A stretch of DNA of 34,027 nucleotides. Source: an uncultured Armatimonadota bacterium. Its GTDB lineage: Bacteria > Armatimonadota > Fimbriimonadia > Fimbriimonadales > Fimbriimonadaceae. This document shows, piece after piece, positions 7,399 through 15,119 of the stretch. The position numbers and the translations under genes are program-made. The notes beneath the pieces are model-generated. The model saw only the letters and a list, made by a program, of their open reading frames with translations. It was not told the origin of the DNA and searched no databases. The DNA lies in assembly GCA_937862825.1 (NCBI GenBank), contig CALMEF010000277.1, positions 1-34,027 of the forward strand, read 5' to 3'. Numbering within the stretch: position 1 is the stretch's first letter; each line of letters starts with the position of its first letter.

Positions 7399-8175
7399 TC
7401 AGCGTCCGCTCGGGCGCTTGCGGTAAAGAAGGAAAGAAAAGCACACAACGATACCGACAAATGCCGAAGGTTCAGGCACAGGTAACGCCATCGCCGTAAC
7501 GTCCCGGTGCGGTCCAGCAGAGACGAACGAAGTGTTCGCGTTCACAGTCGAGACCGAATAGAACCAACGGTGATACCAACTCATCGCATATAAGGTTCCA
7601 CTCGCATCAAACTCGATATCCGAGAAGTAACTGACTCCGTCTCCGTTGTTCATCGCGCCAACCGCCGTTGCGTTGGTGGACGAGTTCATCACATGGAACA
7701 AGGTGTCCGTGTTGAGACCGATGTTTCCGCTCAAATAAACGTCGCCTGTTGACCCCTGGTACGCCACTCCTGTAATCGTAAATCCGCCCACTCCGTTGAT
7801 GGATTGGGCATAGGTCACGCTGGAGGTTCCAAAGTCGAAGAAGAACAATTCCTGGTTGAAGTTGCTGAATCCCCAAAGCCCATTGTTGCCAGCAACAAGG
7901 TCGCCGATCTGGGTCTTTCCAGTTGGTCCGACCGGAATTGGCGCGCCGCTAACATCCCAGATGACTCCGAGAGAATCGGCAGAATACAAGGTCCCCGTGG
8001 CACCCATTGCCAGACTGTCCGACATGAAAGGGTTGGTGCCCAGGGGTACCTCGGCGTTGTTGGCCACATTAACTCGATATCGAGTCATATTTGTGTTGAG
8101 CGTTGCCGCAAATGGGGATGCCAATGCGCTGGTCGCTCCAACCGCAACGAGAAGCAAGGCGGACAGTCGTTTCAT
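7399..8175 (-). CDS. PEP-CTERM sorting-domain protein
   Basis: A 258-residue exported protein. ATG 8175 gives a standard signal peptide (MKRLSALLLVAVGATSALAS), with GGGG 2-5 bases upstream; the frame is open further upstream but that part is not signal-like. The body is a beta-propeller-like repeat protein (GTLYSADSLG..., SGTLYAMSWYHR...). The C-terminus carries the PEP-CTERM signal: VPEPSAF (the VPEP motif), a hydrophobic helix, then the basic tail YRKRPSGR. In known systems an exosortase processes such tails and the protein goes to the exterior or into biofilm matrix. No exosortase gene is in this window. It lies 52 bp downstream of the next secreted-protein gene. Confidence 0.85.
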   Translation of the reverse strand: MKRLSALLLVAVGATSALASPFAATLNTNMTRYRVNVANNAEVPLGTNPFMSDSLAMGATGTLYSADSLGVIWDVSGAPIPVGPTGKTQIGDLVAGNNGLWGFSNFNQELFFFDFGTSSVTYAQSINGVGGFTITGVAYQGSTGDVYLSGNIGLNTDTLFHVMNSSTNATAVGAMNNGDGVSYFSDIEFDASGTLYAMSWYHRWFYSVSTVNANTSFVSAGPHRDVTAMALPVPEPSAFVGIVVCFSFLLYRKRPSGR

Positions 8176-8227
8176 AGCCCCATTGTGCGCCAACTTTCGC
8201 TGAAACGCAAACTGAAAGAATTGCCTG

Positions 8228-10081
8228 CTATCGGGCCATGAACCTGACCTGATCCAGCTCGTGTAGCCATCCATCCTGGGCAGGATCCTCATCATTGATC
8301 GGCGTCCATTCGATTTCGAGATCAAACTGGCCGTCCATGATCACATAGTCAGCAAAACTCGTGAGCACGACGCGGCGCACGTCTTCATCAATCGGCGCGG
8401 TTGATCCAAAGATCACCTGATATTGCCCGTTGGAGACCCGCTTCAGTTTCGCATTTCTCGCGAGTCCCGGACGAGAGACCATGCCCTCCAACTCAAGCAA
8501 GACAATGACGCTGGGCACGCTTCCGAGGCCCTGACTCATTCGAAGACGGCAAGCAAGCGTGACTTCATCGTTGAAAAACGAAGCCCGGACGTTATCCGAC
8601 AACACCAACTCGCCAAGGCCACCCAAGAACTCACTGCCTTGGACAACTTCGAGCGTGGACGGATAAGCCTCTAGGTAGTTGCCCAAGTAGCCTTCTTCGT
8701 TCAGCCGATTCGCGTGGATATCGGCAGTGGAGAAATCACCATCCTGCCAGGCGAGAATGTGATGACGATCTTTGCTCGTCGCCATCGTCAGACGTCCCTT
8801 TCCTGTTGCGTCTAGGCTGGAGACATAGAAGGGGGTCCCCACCCCCCATCTGGGAGCACCGTTCAGGGTCAAGCCTGCGGCATAGACGATTCCGGTCGTG
8901 GAGGATCGTAGTTCCTGGCTCGCGACGACGATGCCGTTCACTCCGACGCCGATGTTGGCGAAGGACGGTTGATTGGCTGACGGTCCCATGACGGTGACTC
9001 CCAACTCGCCCCACTGTCGCGGCGTCTCCCCGCTCATGCGCTGAGCGATTACGGAATAGGTTGACTGAGTTGAGGCGTTGGTCTGGACGACGACCGCATA
9101 CACTGATTCGTCCCTAGGGTCATAGGCAACCGAACAACCCACGCGAATCTGGGTGGCATCGGTGACGACGACCGGCGCCCCGTGAAGTGGGAAACGTAGC
9201 GTCCCGTCGGGGTTGATGTGCTGCACGAGCGCGTTACGCGGGCCACCGATCTCATACCAGCCGCACACTACGCCACCATTTCCGTCGGAGAGAAGGGGTG
9301 GTGGCACAACCTGGATTGACCCACCTTGGGACGGATAAGGCGTACCCGTGGGAGCGTAGATCGCCACCGGCTGTGCCCACACGGGCGATCCGGCCAATGT
9401 GTAGCGCTGTGCCCAGAGGGCACGCGCCGAGTTGCCGGTCGTGTTAAACCTCCTCTGGTAGGAAATGATCACAGAGCCGCCCAATCCTGGAGCAAGGTCG
9501 CATAGGGCATACGGCTTGCCAGTCTCGCTTGCCGCCCACGTTCCCACAACCCCGCCAGCAGGATCAAGCCGAGTCCATTGATAACTGCTATCAACAGAGT
9601 ATCCGACCGCTATCGAGCCGTTGGTTAACTCGGAGACTTTGGGAAAGCCGAGAAAGCCTGCAGACGGGATTTGAGTTCCATTGGTGCCCCACGGGAGTCC
9701 TGCCGCCGCATTCACTTTGTTGACACAGATGGCATTCCCCAAGCGGTCGTCATTGAAGGTCACGAGTGCGTTGCCAAACTGATCAACATCCACATCCAAG
9801 TCTTGGGTTGACGAAACTGAACGGTCAGCGATGAGAATGCCGTTGTGTGGCCACAACTCGTTCCCCATTCGGTCAAAGCGTTGCAGGTAGACGTCATAGC
9901 CGCCAGTTGAGTTATCAAACCAGCCCATGTAGCAACCGCCGTCGGGAGTTGGGGCGATTTTGGGCTGAACTTGGGGGCCGCTACGGCTCGCGGCAACAAA
10001 GGGCGATGCCGAGGTCTCAGTCCATTGGGCTAGCGCTGACAGCGGGATCAGTGCAAGGGCTGAAGCAAGCAAGCGTCTCAT
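8228..10081 (-). CDS. Secreted propeller-like protein with PINDEDP C-terminal module
   Basis: A 617-residue protein with a signal peptide (MRRLLASALALIPLSALAQ). Residues about 25-480 contain blade-like repeats of the form YDVYLQRFDRMGNELW and ALVQHINPDGTLRF, typical of secreted beta-propellers with no known enzyme activity. Residues 495-617 are the C-terminal module shared with the genes at 11211 and 26622. It opens SDNVRASFFNDEV, has LEGMVSRPGLARN in the middle and closes EWTPINDEDPAQDGWLHELD (about 8252-8308). The module has no transmembrane helix and no basic tail, so it is not PEP-CTERM. It lies in a minus-strand cluster of four exported proteins; the gap to the upstream gene is 53 bp. 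Confidence 0.8.
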   Translation of the reverse strand: MRRLLASALALIPLSALAQWTETSASPFVAASRSGPQVQPKIAPTPDGGCYMGWFDNSTGGYDVYLQRFDRMGNELWPHNGILIADRSVSSTQDLDVDVDQFGNALVTFNDDRLGNAICVNKVNAAAGLPWGTNGTQIPSAGFLGFPKVSELTNGSIAVGYSVDSSYQWTRLDPAGGVVGTWAASETGKPYALCDLAPGLGGSVIISYQRRFNTTGNSARALWAQRYTLAGSPVWAQPVAIYAPTGTPYPSQGGSIQVVPPPLLSDGNGGVVCGWYEIGGPRNALVQHINPDGTLRFPLHGAPVVVTDATQIRVGCSVAYDPRDESVYAVVVQTNASTQSTYSVIAQRMSGETPRQWGELGVTVMGPSANQPSFANIGVGVNGIVVASQELRSSTTGIVYAAGLTLNGAPRWGVGTPFYVSSLDATGKGRLTMATSKDRHHILAWQDGDFSTADIHANRLNEEGYLGNYLEAYPSTLEVVQGSEFLGGLGELVLSDNVRASFFNDEVTLACRLRMSQGLGSVPSVIVLLELEGMVSRPGLARNAKLKRVSNGQYQVIFGSTAPIDEDVRRVVLTSFADYVIMDGQFDLEIEWTPINDEDPAQDGWLHELDQVRFMAR

Positions 10082-10134
10082 GTGTACGTTCTACTTCATT
10101 TGGTGAATCGAAACAAGGTCGCAGAATTGCTGGG

Positions 10135-11214
10135 TCAACCCTTCCGGTGGCGCAATAGGGGCACGAGACCGAGTCCAACGAGGAGTAACCCTGCGGGTTC
10201 AGGAACGGTGTTCACCGCTATCCAAGGTCGATATTGCCTGTTACGGATACCCCAGCCCACGATGGTCCTCCCATCGTCCGAAATCCCTCGAGCACTGTTG
10301 AGATACATCCCATCAAGAACCGCACCTCCTTCGGCTAGCATGTCCATGACGTCGAGGAAGCCCGATTCTTCCGACCAAATGAACGATCTGGAACCACTGC
10401 TGGTCCGGTAACTGCCAGCAGCGAACCTGCCGTCGGTCGATATTGAAGACAGTTGGGTGTTTGAACTACCGGACGGTGAGCCTATGAACTGCATGTTGCC
10501 AAGTTCGTCCCAAGCGACCAAGTGTGTGTCGTATTGCCCTGGACCGCCAATTCCGATCATCCTCGTGCCGTCGGAGGTCATGCGAACTGAGCCGCCCATA
10601 AAGCCACTGAGCCGCCGGTACCCTTGACCCGCCGCCCATAGACATGCGAATCCGTCGAATGCCTGAATCACAGCCTTCGTACCATCAGCGTTGATTCCCG
10701 AGACTTGAGCACCACCAAACTCGCCTTCCGGCAAGGGCAACTGAAGGAGTGCTCCGTTTTCGTTCCAGATCGCGGGACGGGTCGTAAAGTCCACACCTTC
10801 TATGCCAACATAGCCTCCCACGTGCTTGCCATTAGGTGAGACCGTCATGGCGTAGCCACTTGGAGCCACACTGGTGGTCTCCAGCAACTCAATCTGCTGC
10901 CCCTTCCATCGTGCGGGCCTGGGCATTAAGCCGTCTGAGGCATACCCAATTGCAAATCCCCCGTTTGCTGACATTGCTGATACGCCGATTGATAAGTTAA
11001 GTCCATGGCGATCTAAGAACGTATAGCCAACACTCCTTTCGTACCAATAGCCTTGGCCATCCCCAGAGCCCACGACCCTAGACCCTGCCGATCCAACACC
11101 ATCAAACTCATGAATGTCATAAGGTGTCGGTGGTTCTGGCGAGTATAGGTTCCACTGGGCGAACGAGTGTCTAGCAACTACCAAGGACATCAACGCGCAT
11201 AGCTGCCGTCTCAA
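10135..11214 (-). CDS. HAF-repeat protein with PEP-CTERM tail
   Basis: An exported protein of about 359 residues built of HAF-type extracellular repeats (GISDDGRTIVGWG, AMTVSPNGKHVGGYVG, SGINADGTKAVIQAF, SSISTDGRFAAGSYR). It ends in a PEP-CTERM signal: VPEPAGLL, hydrophobic helix, RHRKG. I place the start at the TTG 11214: it overlaps the upstream stop (TTGA), has GGAG about 9 bases before it, and gives an RR-containing signal peptide (LRRQLCALMSLVVARHSFAQ). Alternatives are TTG 11229 and ATG 11190. Translation is probably coupled to the upstream gene, which also carries a HAF repeat. No function beyond a surface or matrix protein can be inferred. Confidence 0.8.
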   Translation of the reverse strand: MRRQLCALMSLVVARHSFAQWNLYSPEPPTPYDIHEFDGVGSAGSRVVGSGDGQGYWYERSVGYTFLDRHGLNLSIGVSAMSANGGFAIGYASDGLMPRPARWKGQQIELLETTSVAPSGYAMTVSPNGKHVGGYVGIEGVDFTTRPAIWNENGALLQLPLPEGEFGGAQVSGINADGTKAVIQAFDGFACLWAAGQGYRRLSGFMGGSVRMTSDGTRMIGIGGPGQYDTHLVAWDELGNMQFIGSPSGSSNTQLSSISTDGRFAAGSYRTSSGSRSFIWSEESGFLDVMDMLAEGGAVLDGMYLNSARGISDDGRTIVGWGIRNRQYRPWIAVNTVPEPAGLLLVGLGLVPLLRHRKG

Positions 11215-11771
11215 CCCAGTTTTCTCCAATAGAAGTGGTCAATGTTGTGCAACCATCCGTCGCTGGATGGGTCTTCGTCGTTGATTGGCTGCCAACTAAC
11301 CCTTGCTTTTACTTGATGGCTACCATTGAAGAACTCGGTTGCGTCCGACAGCTTTACAAAGCGGTCAGCTTGATCAACGAGCGTCGCACTTCCACCGTCA
11401 CCGAAGACCCACGATGAAGAACTATAGTTGTAGAGGTCAATCTCGTAGGAAAGGCCCGCTCGAGCAACCGACAACTCAAAGCCGATTCGAAGCTGCTCGG
11501 CCGTGCTCGCCGTGAACTGACCCAAAAGTTCAATCTGACAGGCCAGGGAAGTTGCGTCGTTAAACGCCGAAAAGCGGTCATTATCGGACTGAGCGACTGA
11601 CTCTTCGTTACCCTCAAAGGCCTCCCAAGGACAGATGCTTGTCAAGTTTGAAATTCCACCAAACCGCGTCCCGTCGGGACTGACAGCATAAGCGAACGAG
11701 AGGTTCTGGCCACTCAGCGGCGGCAGTTCCATAAATGTCTGTCCAGTCGAGAAGGCGTAGACCATGAGCAA
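11211..11771 (-). CDS. Short HAF-repeat protein with PINDEDP module, signal peptide likely frameshifted
   Basis: As an intact frame this is 186 residues from TTG 11771. It begins inside a hydrophobic stretch (MLMVYAFSTGQTF), has one HAF-like repeat (AYAVSPDGTRFGGIS) and then the C-terminal module (residues 62-186), opening SDNDRFSAFNDATSLAC and closing VSWQPINDEDPSSDGWLHNID. It lacks the positively charged n-region that an exported protein needs. An ATG at 11794 after a GTAT context reads MRRVLLL in another frame. Removing two bases (11772-11773) or adding one would join that to LLMVYAFSTGQ and make a complete signal peptide. Either the gene carries a frameshift or the sequence has an error here. 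Confidence 0.65.
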   Translation of the reverse strand: MLMVYAFSTGQTFMELPPLSGQNLSFAYAVSPDGTRFGGISNLTSICPWEAFEGNEESVAQSDNDRFSAFNDATSLACQIELLGQFTASTAEQLRIGFELSVARAGLSYEIDLYNYSSSSWVFGDGGSATLVDQADRFVKLSDATEFFNGSHQVKARVSWQPINDEDPSSDGWLHNIDHFYWRKLG

Positions 11772-11872
11772 TGCAATAGAAGTACTCTCCTCATACTTTG
11801 TAGGACGGTGAATGTGCGAGGTACGTTCTCTTCCTTCAGTTCTTTAAAACATACTGGGCACTAACTGTCCGG

Positions 11873-12373
11873 CTAGCGGACTCTAGGGGCAACCCCATAG
11901 ACCACGGCATAGATCATCAGCAGCACGACGATGAATCCAAAGCAAATCGCCATGAACTCAAAAGCCCGATTCTCCTTGGTTTCCTTTAGCGACGCCTTGC
12001 CCTTTATTTCGTGGTCGCGTTTGACATGATCAAGCAACGTTGAGAACGTCCGTCGTCGACTTGGAATGTGGGCAGTGGAAATGGGACTTGTAGTGTGTCC
12101 CGGACGCTCCACCCGAAACAGAGGTTCTTCGGCTTCGCGAATGCGCATGGCAATGCGGGATTCCAAATCATCCTCTCGAATTTGGTCGAGTATCTCCCAA
12201 ACCCGAGTTCGGCTCGCACCAGTGGCTTCGCAAACCGCGTCCACCGTCGCGTGGTGGTCGCGCACCTCAGATTCACGATCTTCAAATTCCAAGCGCACCA
12301 AGAGTTCGTGAAGCTCTGCTTCACTAAGATCTTCTGACCTGGGGGATTCATCGTGCCCAAACTCGAAGCGCAT
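11873..12373 (-). CDS. HTH-like protein with C-terminal membrane anchor
   Basis: A 166-residue protein from ATG 12373 (MRFEFGHDESPRSED). Residues about 15-75 are acidic and helical; TVDAVCEATGASRTRVWEIL has the spacing of a helix-turn-helix. A basic, disordered-looking linker (IPSRRRTF...) follows, and then a single hydrophobic segment near the C-terminus (MAICFGFIVVLLMIYAVVYG) with the short tail APRVR. This suggests a tail-anchored protein with a cytoplasmic N-terminal domain. I recognise no named family, and DNA binding is not established. The frame is open for 72 codons upstream, but that part is low-complexity and overlaps the divergent gene, so I exclude it. Confidence 0.6.
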   Translation of the reverse strand: MRFEFGHDESPRSEDLSEAELHELLVRLEFEDRESEVRDHHATVDAVCEATGASRTRVWEILDQIREDDLESRIAMRIREAEEPLFRVERPGHTTSPISTAHIPSRRRTFSTLLDHVKRDHEIKGKASLKETKENRAFEFMAICFGFIVVLLMIYAVVYGVAPRVR

Positions 12374-12430
12374 TGGCTTCTGCGAAGTATATCGGCTGAA
12401 CAGTCTTTGATCCGTACGACACCAACGATC

Positions 12431-13141
12431 ATGATCTTCGTTTGGCAGCCCCCTGACCCAACCCAGGTCTTTCGCGACTTTGGGTACCCAAGCCCTGCAC
12501 CAGTCCTGGTCCGGCGGACCGAATCGGGAGGGGCGGAGTATCGGTCGGGGCCAGTCAGTATCACGATCGATAAGGCTGGCATTCCCCACGTGCTCAAGAT
12601 TCCGAAAGTCAGGTTCGAACGATCTCGGGCAACTGCAACCATAAAGCGGATAAAGGTGCTGCTGGACAAGTATCCGATAGCCTTACCAACCGGACGATGG
12701 GTCACGGAGCGATCTCTCGCGGCACATCCCTACGGTGCTGCTCTATCTTCCATGCGTTACTTCTATGTGCCCACATTACACGGGATTCCGTTCTTGCGGC
12801 GCTCGGAGATGACCGTCCAGTTCTCATCAGACTCGAAGCGGGTCTTGGAGTGGTACATCTATCGCGGCCCCAAGCCTTCCGCACGGCTTCCTAAGAGCTA
12901 TCTCACCGCGACGGAAGTCGTTCAACGAGTGCGGAGGTTAGCGAACAAAGCCATTGAACCTCGCAAGTCAATAACGTCTTTCATTATTGGCCAACCGGAA
13001 CTCGGCTGGTGGGGAACGCCAACGAGGCTCGCTTACCAAGTTGGCGTGACGTTCGTGGTGCACCATCCCGGCGGACGCCGAGGATCTGGATCAGCCTGGC
13101 TGATCGATGCGGTGACCGGACAACCGATCTCTACTCGCTGA
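12431..13141 (+). CDS. Hypothetical protein with PepSY-like C-terminus
   Basis: About 236 residues if it starts at ATG 12431 (MIFVWQPPDPTQVF); an ATG at 12353 in the same frame would overlap the divergent gene. No signal peptide is obvious. The region LTATEVVQRVRRLANKAI followed by RLAYQVGVTF...AWLIDAVTGQPIS has the shape of a PepSY/FTP propeptide-like unit, a helix and then strands ending in a D-x-x-T-G turn. This is a tentative structural reading, with no function implied. Its last 11 bases overlap the 3' end of the sigma factor gene on the other strand. Confidence 0.55.
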   Translation: MIFVWQPPDPTQVFRDFGYPSPAPVLVRRTESGGAEYRSGPVSITIDKAGIPHVLKIPKVRFERSRATATIKRIKVLLDKYPIALPTGRWVTERSLAAHPYGAALSSMRYFYVPTLHGIPFLRRSEMTVQFSSDSKRVLEWYIYRGPKPSARLPKSYLTATEVVQRVRRLANKAIEPRKSITSFIIGQPELGWWGTPTRLAYQVGVTFVVHHPGGRRGSGSAWLIDAVTGQPISTR

Positions 13142-13997
13142 GCATTTCGCGCAAGCGACGTCGTGATGCCAGAACTCGCAGTTTCTTGATCGCTTGAACT
13201 TCGATTTGTCTCACGCGCTCTCGCGAGAGTTTCATCTCCTTGGCAATCTCATCCTGCAGGACCAACTCGGTCTCACGATCATCGTTCCCGTCGAGCCGGA
13301 ACCGCATGCGCATGACGCGTTGCTCGCGTTCATTGAGTTCTTCAAGGATAAATCGAAGTTCTTGAATCACCTCGTCGCTCAAGACCCGTGTTTCTGCGCT
13401 CTCTCCAGTGTCCTTGAGGAGCCCACCAAGGGTTACGCCCGTGTTTTCACCGACGGACATGTCGAGGCTGAGCAGTTCTTGTGAAGTGTGAATCAGGGTG
13501 AGCAGTTTCTTGAGGCTGATTCCGAGCGATGCGGCCAGTTGCTCTGGGCTTGGGTCGGTGCCGAGTTCGGAAAGCAGGCGGAGGCGTTCGCGCTCGATGC
13601 GGCGAAGAGATTGGGAAACGTGGGCGGGAAGTCGGATGGCCTTGGATTTGTTGTCGATTGCTCGACCGATTGCTTGACGAATCCAGTGGGTTGCGTAAGT
13701 AGAGAATCTAAACCCTTTGCTGGGATCGAAGCGCTCGGCGGCTTGCATAAGCCCGATGGCGCCTTCTTGAATGAGGTCTTCGAGGGGAACCGCTCGACTG
13801 CGATAACTCTTGGCGATGTTGATCACCAATCGCATGTTGCATTCGATCAGGCGTTGTTTGGCCCGAACATCACCAAGGGCAATCATGCGGGTGAGTTCGC
13901 TTTCCTCATCCGCCGATAGGAGTGGCGCTTTTGTCAGCTTTCCAAGATAACTTGGAATGCCCTCTTCTTCAATAACCGTCTGGACGCTTCTTGCCAT
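13131..13997 (-). CDS. RNA polymerase sigma-70 family factor (group 2, RpoD-like)
   Basis: A 288-residue sigma factor that directs RNA polymerase to promoters. Region 1.2 is IPSYLGKLTKAPLLSADEE...; regions 2.1-2.4 run through NIAKSYRSRAVPLEDLIQEG to FRFSTYATHWIRQAIGRAI; region 3 has RLPAHVSQSLRRIERER; region 4 ends with LSRERVRQIEVQAIKKLR. Region 1.1 and the long non-conserved insert of primary sigma factors are absent, and the size fits an alternative group 2 factor rather than the housekeeping one. ATG 13997 has GGAG six bases upstream. A probable promoter and 5' hairpin lie at 14019-14072. The 3' end overlaps the convergent gene by 11 bp. Confidence 0.92.
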   Translation of the reverse strand: MARSVQTVIEEEGIPSYLGKLTKAPLLSADEESELTRMIALGDVRAKQRLIECNMRLVINIAKSYRSRAVPLEDLIQEGAIGLMQAAERFDPSKGFRFSTYATHWIRQAIGRAIDNKSKAIRLPAHVSQSLRRIERERLRLLSELGTDPSPEQLAASLGISLKKLLTLIHTSQELLSLDMSVGENTGVTLGGLLKDTGESAETRVLSDEVIQELRFILEELNEREQRVMRMRFRLDGNDDRETELVLQDEIAKEMKLSRERVRQIEVQAIKKLRVLASRRRLREMLSE

Positions 13998-14018
13998 CGC
14001 TCTCCGAAAACATGGAGT

Positions 14019-14072
14019 GCCAAACCGAAGTTTGACAACCTACCCATAACCCGAACGCAAACCATGTGCCAA
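14019..14072 (-). promoter_or_regulatory. Probable sigma-gene promoter and 5'-terminal UUCG hairpin
   Basis: On the minus strand a TTGGCA (14067-14072) and a TATGGG (14043-14048) are separated by 18 bases, an acceptable -35 and a weak -10. Transcription would start near 14036, exactly where a 7-bp stem (one G-U pair) closed by C(UUCG)G begins (14019-14036). The mRNA would then open with a very stable hairpin 22 bases upstream of the start codon. Further upstream, 14100-14106 and 14125-14131 form an AACATCC/GGATGTT stem that could end transcripts from the preceding gene. Confidence 0.45.
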
Positions 14073-14161
14073 TTCGGGTCCAAATCCGAAAAGGCTATAA
14101 ACATCCTGACGACAAAACCTTCACGGATGTTCGCAAACCCGGTAGCGCCTACATGAAAGAA

Positions 14162-15004
14162 CTATGAAGATGAGAGTTCGACGCGGCTTGCGACAAGACG
14201 ACCAGCCTTGTCCCGCTTGTAGGTGATACGGGCTTGTTGTCCCGAAGCGATCTCGCTGGCACGAGAGGTCTTGGCATCCAGTGTGAATACAGTTGAGGTG
14301 GTGTAGGTGATATGAAGTTTGCGCCCGTCTTGATCCACGTCGAACATGCGAATCTCCGGCGTATGGCTCACAACTTCGGCTTGAATCGTTCCGGTTGCGT
14401 CCAAGGGTTTCAATTTTGCCTTTTGTGGCCCGTCCGCTTTGGTTGTCTTGGAAGTGGCCTTGGGTTCGGGTGGAGCCACATCACTAATCGAAACCGCCCA
14501 AATGTCGAGGGTGGGCAGGGTACGGCCCTTGACATAGACTACAGATCCTGGTGTCAAGTCGCTCAGGGCCGCTGATTTACCTTTCAGGCTTACCTCCGAC
14601 TTCTCGGTCGCTCGGTAGGCAAATGACGTCCCGTCACCGAACTTGACCGTGACGAACTTGGGATCGACCTTCTCGATTGTCCCCTTGAGCGCCTTCTTGC
14701 GTATGTCTTCGAGCCATTTCCACGAAGATTCGCAGGCGATCTCTTTCAACTCCGGAGGATCCTCTTTCGTGTTGATCCGCACCATCACGTTCTCGCCCGC
14801 CGTGTAGGCGTCGCGCTTTCCGGTTGATCGGCCCTTCCAGTAGCGGGTTTTAGGGTTGGGGTCTACAGCAAGAGGCTCAGTTCCGACTTGGAGAATCATT
14901 CCGGAGTCGGTTATGCGGACAACCTTGGCTGCGGTCACCAGGCTTTGAGCGCTTGAAAACGCCGCAAACAAGAACAACACAAGTGCGGAATACAGGAATT
15001 TCAC
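14162..15004 (-). CDS. Secreted protein with repeated small beta-barrel (DUF5666-like) domains
   Basis: A 280-residue exported protein. The GTG at 15004 is well supported: GAGGAG lies about nine bases upstream and it begins a signal peptide (VKFLYSALVLFLFAAFSSAQ). Three similar units of about 70 residues follow, each with the pattern 'x-V-x-x-I/V-x-x-G-x-x-x-V...SGQ/PGSxVxV' (AAKVVRITDSGMILQV, LKGTIEKVDPKFVTVKF, ATGTIQAEVVSHTPEIRMF). This resembles OB/SH3-like DUF5666 domains, for which I know no function. A Pro/Lys-rich linker sits before the last unit. Its start is divergent from the SpoIIM-family gene, 33 bp from that gene's probable ATG. Confidence 0.7.
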   Translation of the reverse strand: MKFLYSALVLFLFAAFSSAQSLVTAAKVVRITDSGMILQVGTEPLAVDPNPKTRYWKGRSTGKRDAYTAGENVMVRINTKEDPPELKEIACESSWKWLEDIRKKALKGTIEKVDPKFVTVKFGDGTSFAYRATEKSEVSLKGKSAALSDLTPGSVVYVKGRTLPTLDIWAVSISDVAPPEPKATSKTTKADGPQKAKLKPLDATGTIQAEVVSHTPEIRMFDVDQDGRKLHITYTTSTVFTLDAKTSRASEIASGQQARITYKRDKAGRLVASRVELSSS

Positions 15005-15025
15005 GGGGATTCTCCTCTCGAATAC

Positions 15026-15031
15026 GATAAT
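15026..15031 (+). promoter_or_regulatory. Possible -10 box giving a leaderless SpoIIM-family transcript
   Basis: GATAAT lies six bases before the ATG at 15038, so transcription from it would start at or next to the start codon. No clear -35 and no Shine-Dalgarno are present. The same AT-rich stretch lies behind the divergent GTG at 15004. Confidence 0.35.
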
Positions 15032-15119
15032 ATCACGATGGCTCAAGAATGAGGAAACTTTTGTTCGCAAAAGAGAATCGGACTGGAAACGCCTGTCCTA
15101 TCTTTGTGATCGGGCTGAT

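Noticed and set aside
12353-12430. Upstream extension of the 12431 gene to ATG 12353
   Set aside because: It would overlap the divergent gene's start, and the extra residues look like antisense of that gene; ATG 12431 is simpler, though not proven.
12610-12630. GGTTCGAA-like T-loop suggesting a tRNA
   Set aside because: No acceptor or anticodon stem can be paired around it, and it lies in a coding frame; a similar string near 15322 lies in the SpoIIM-family gene.
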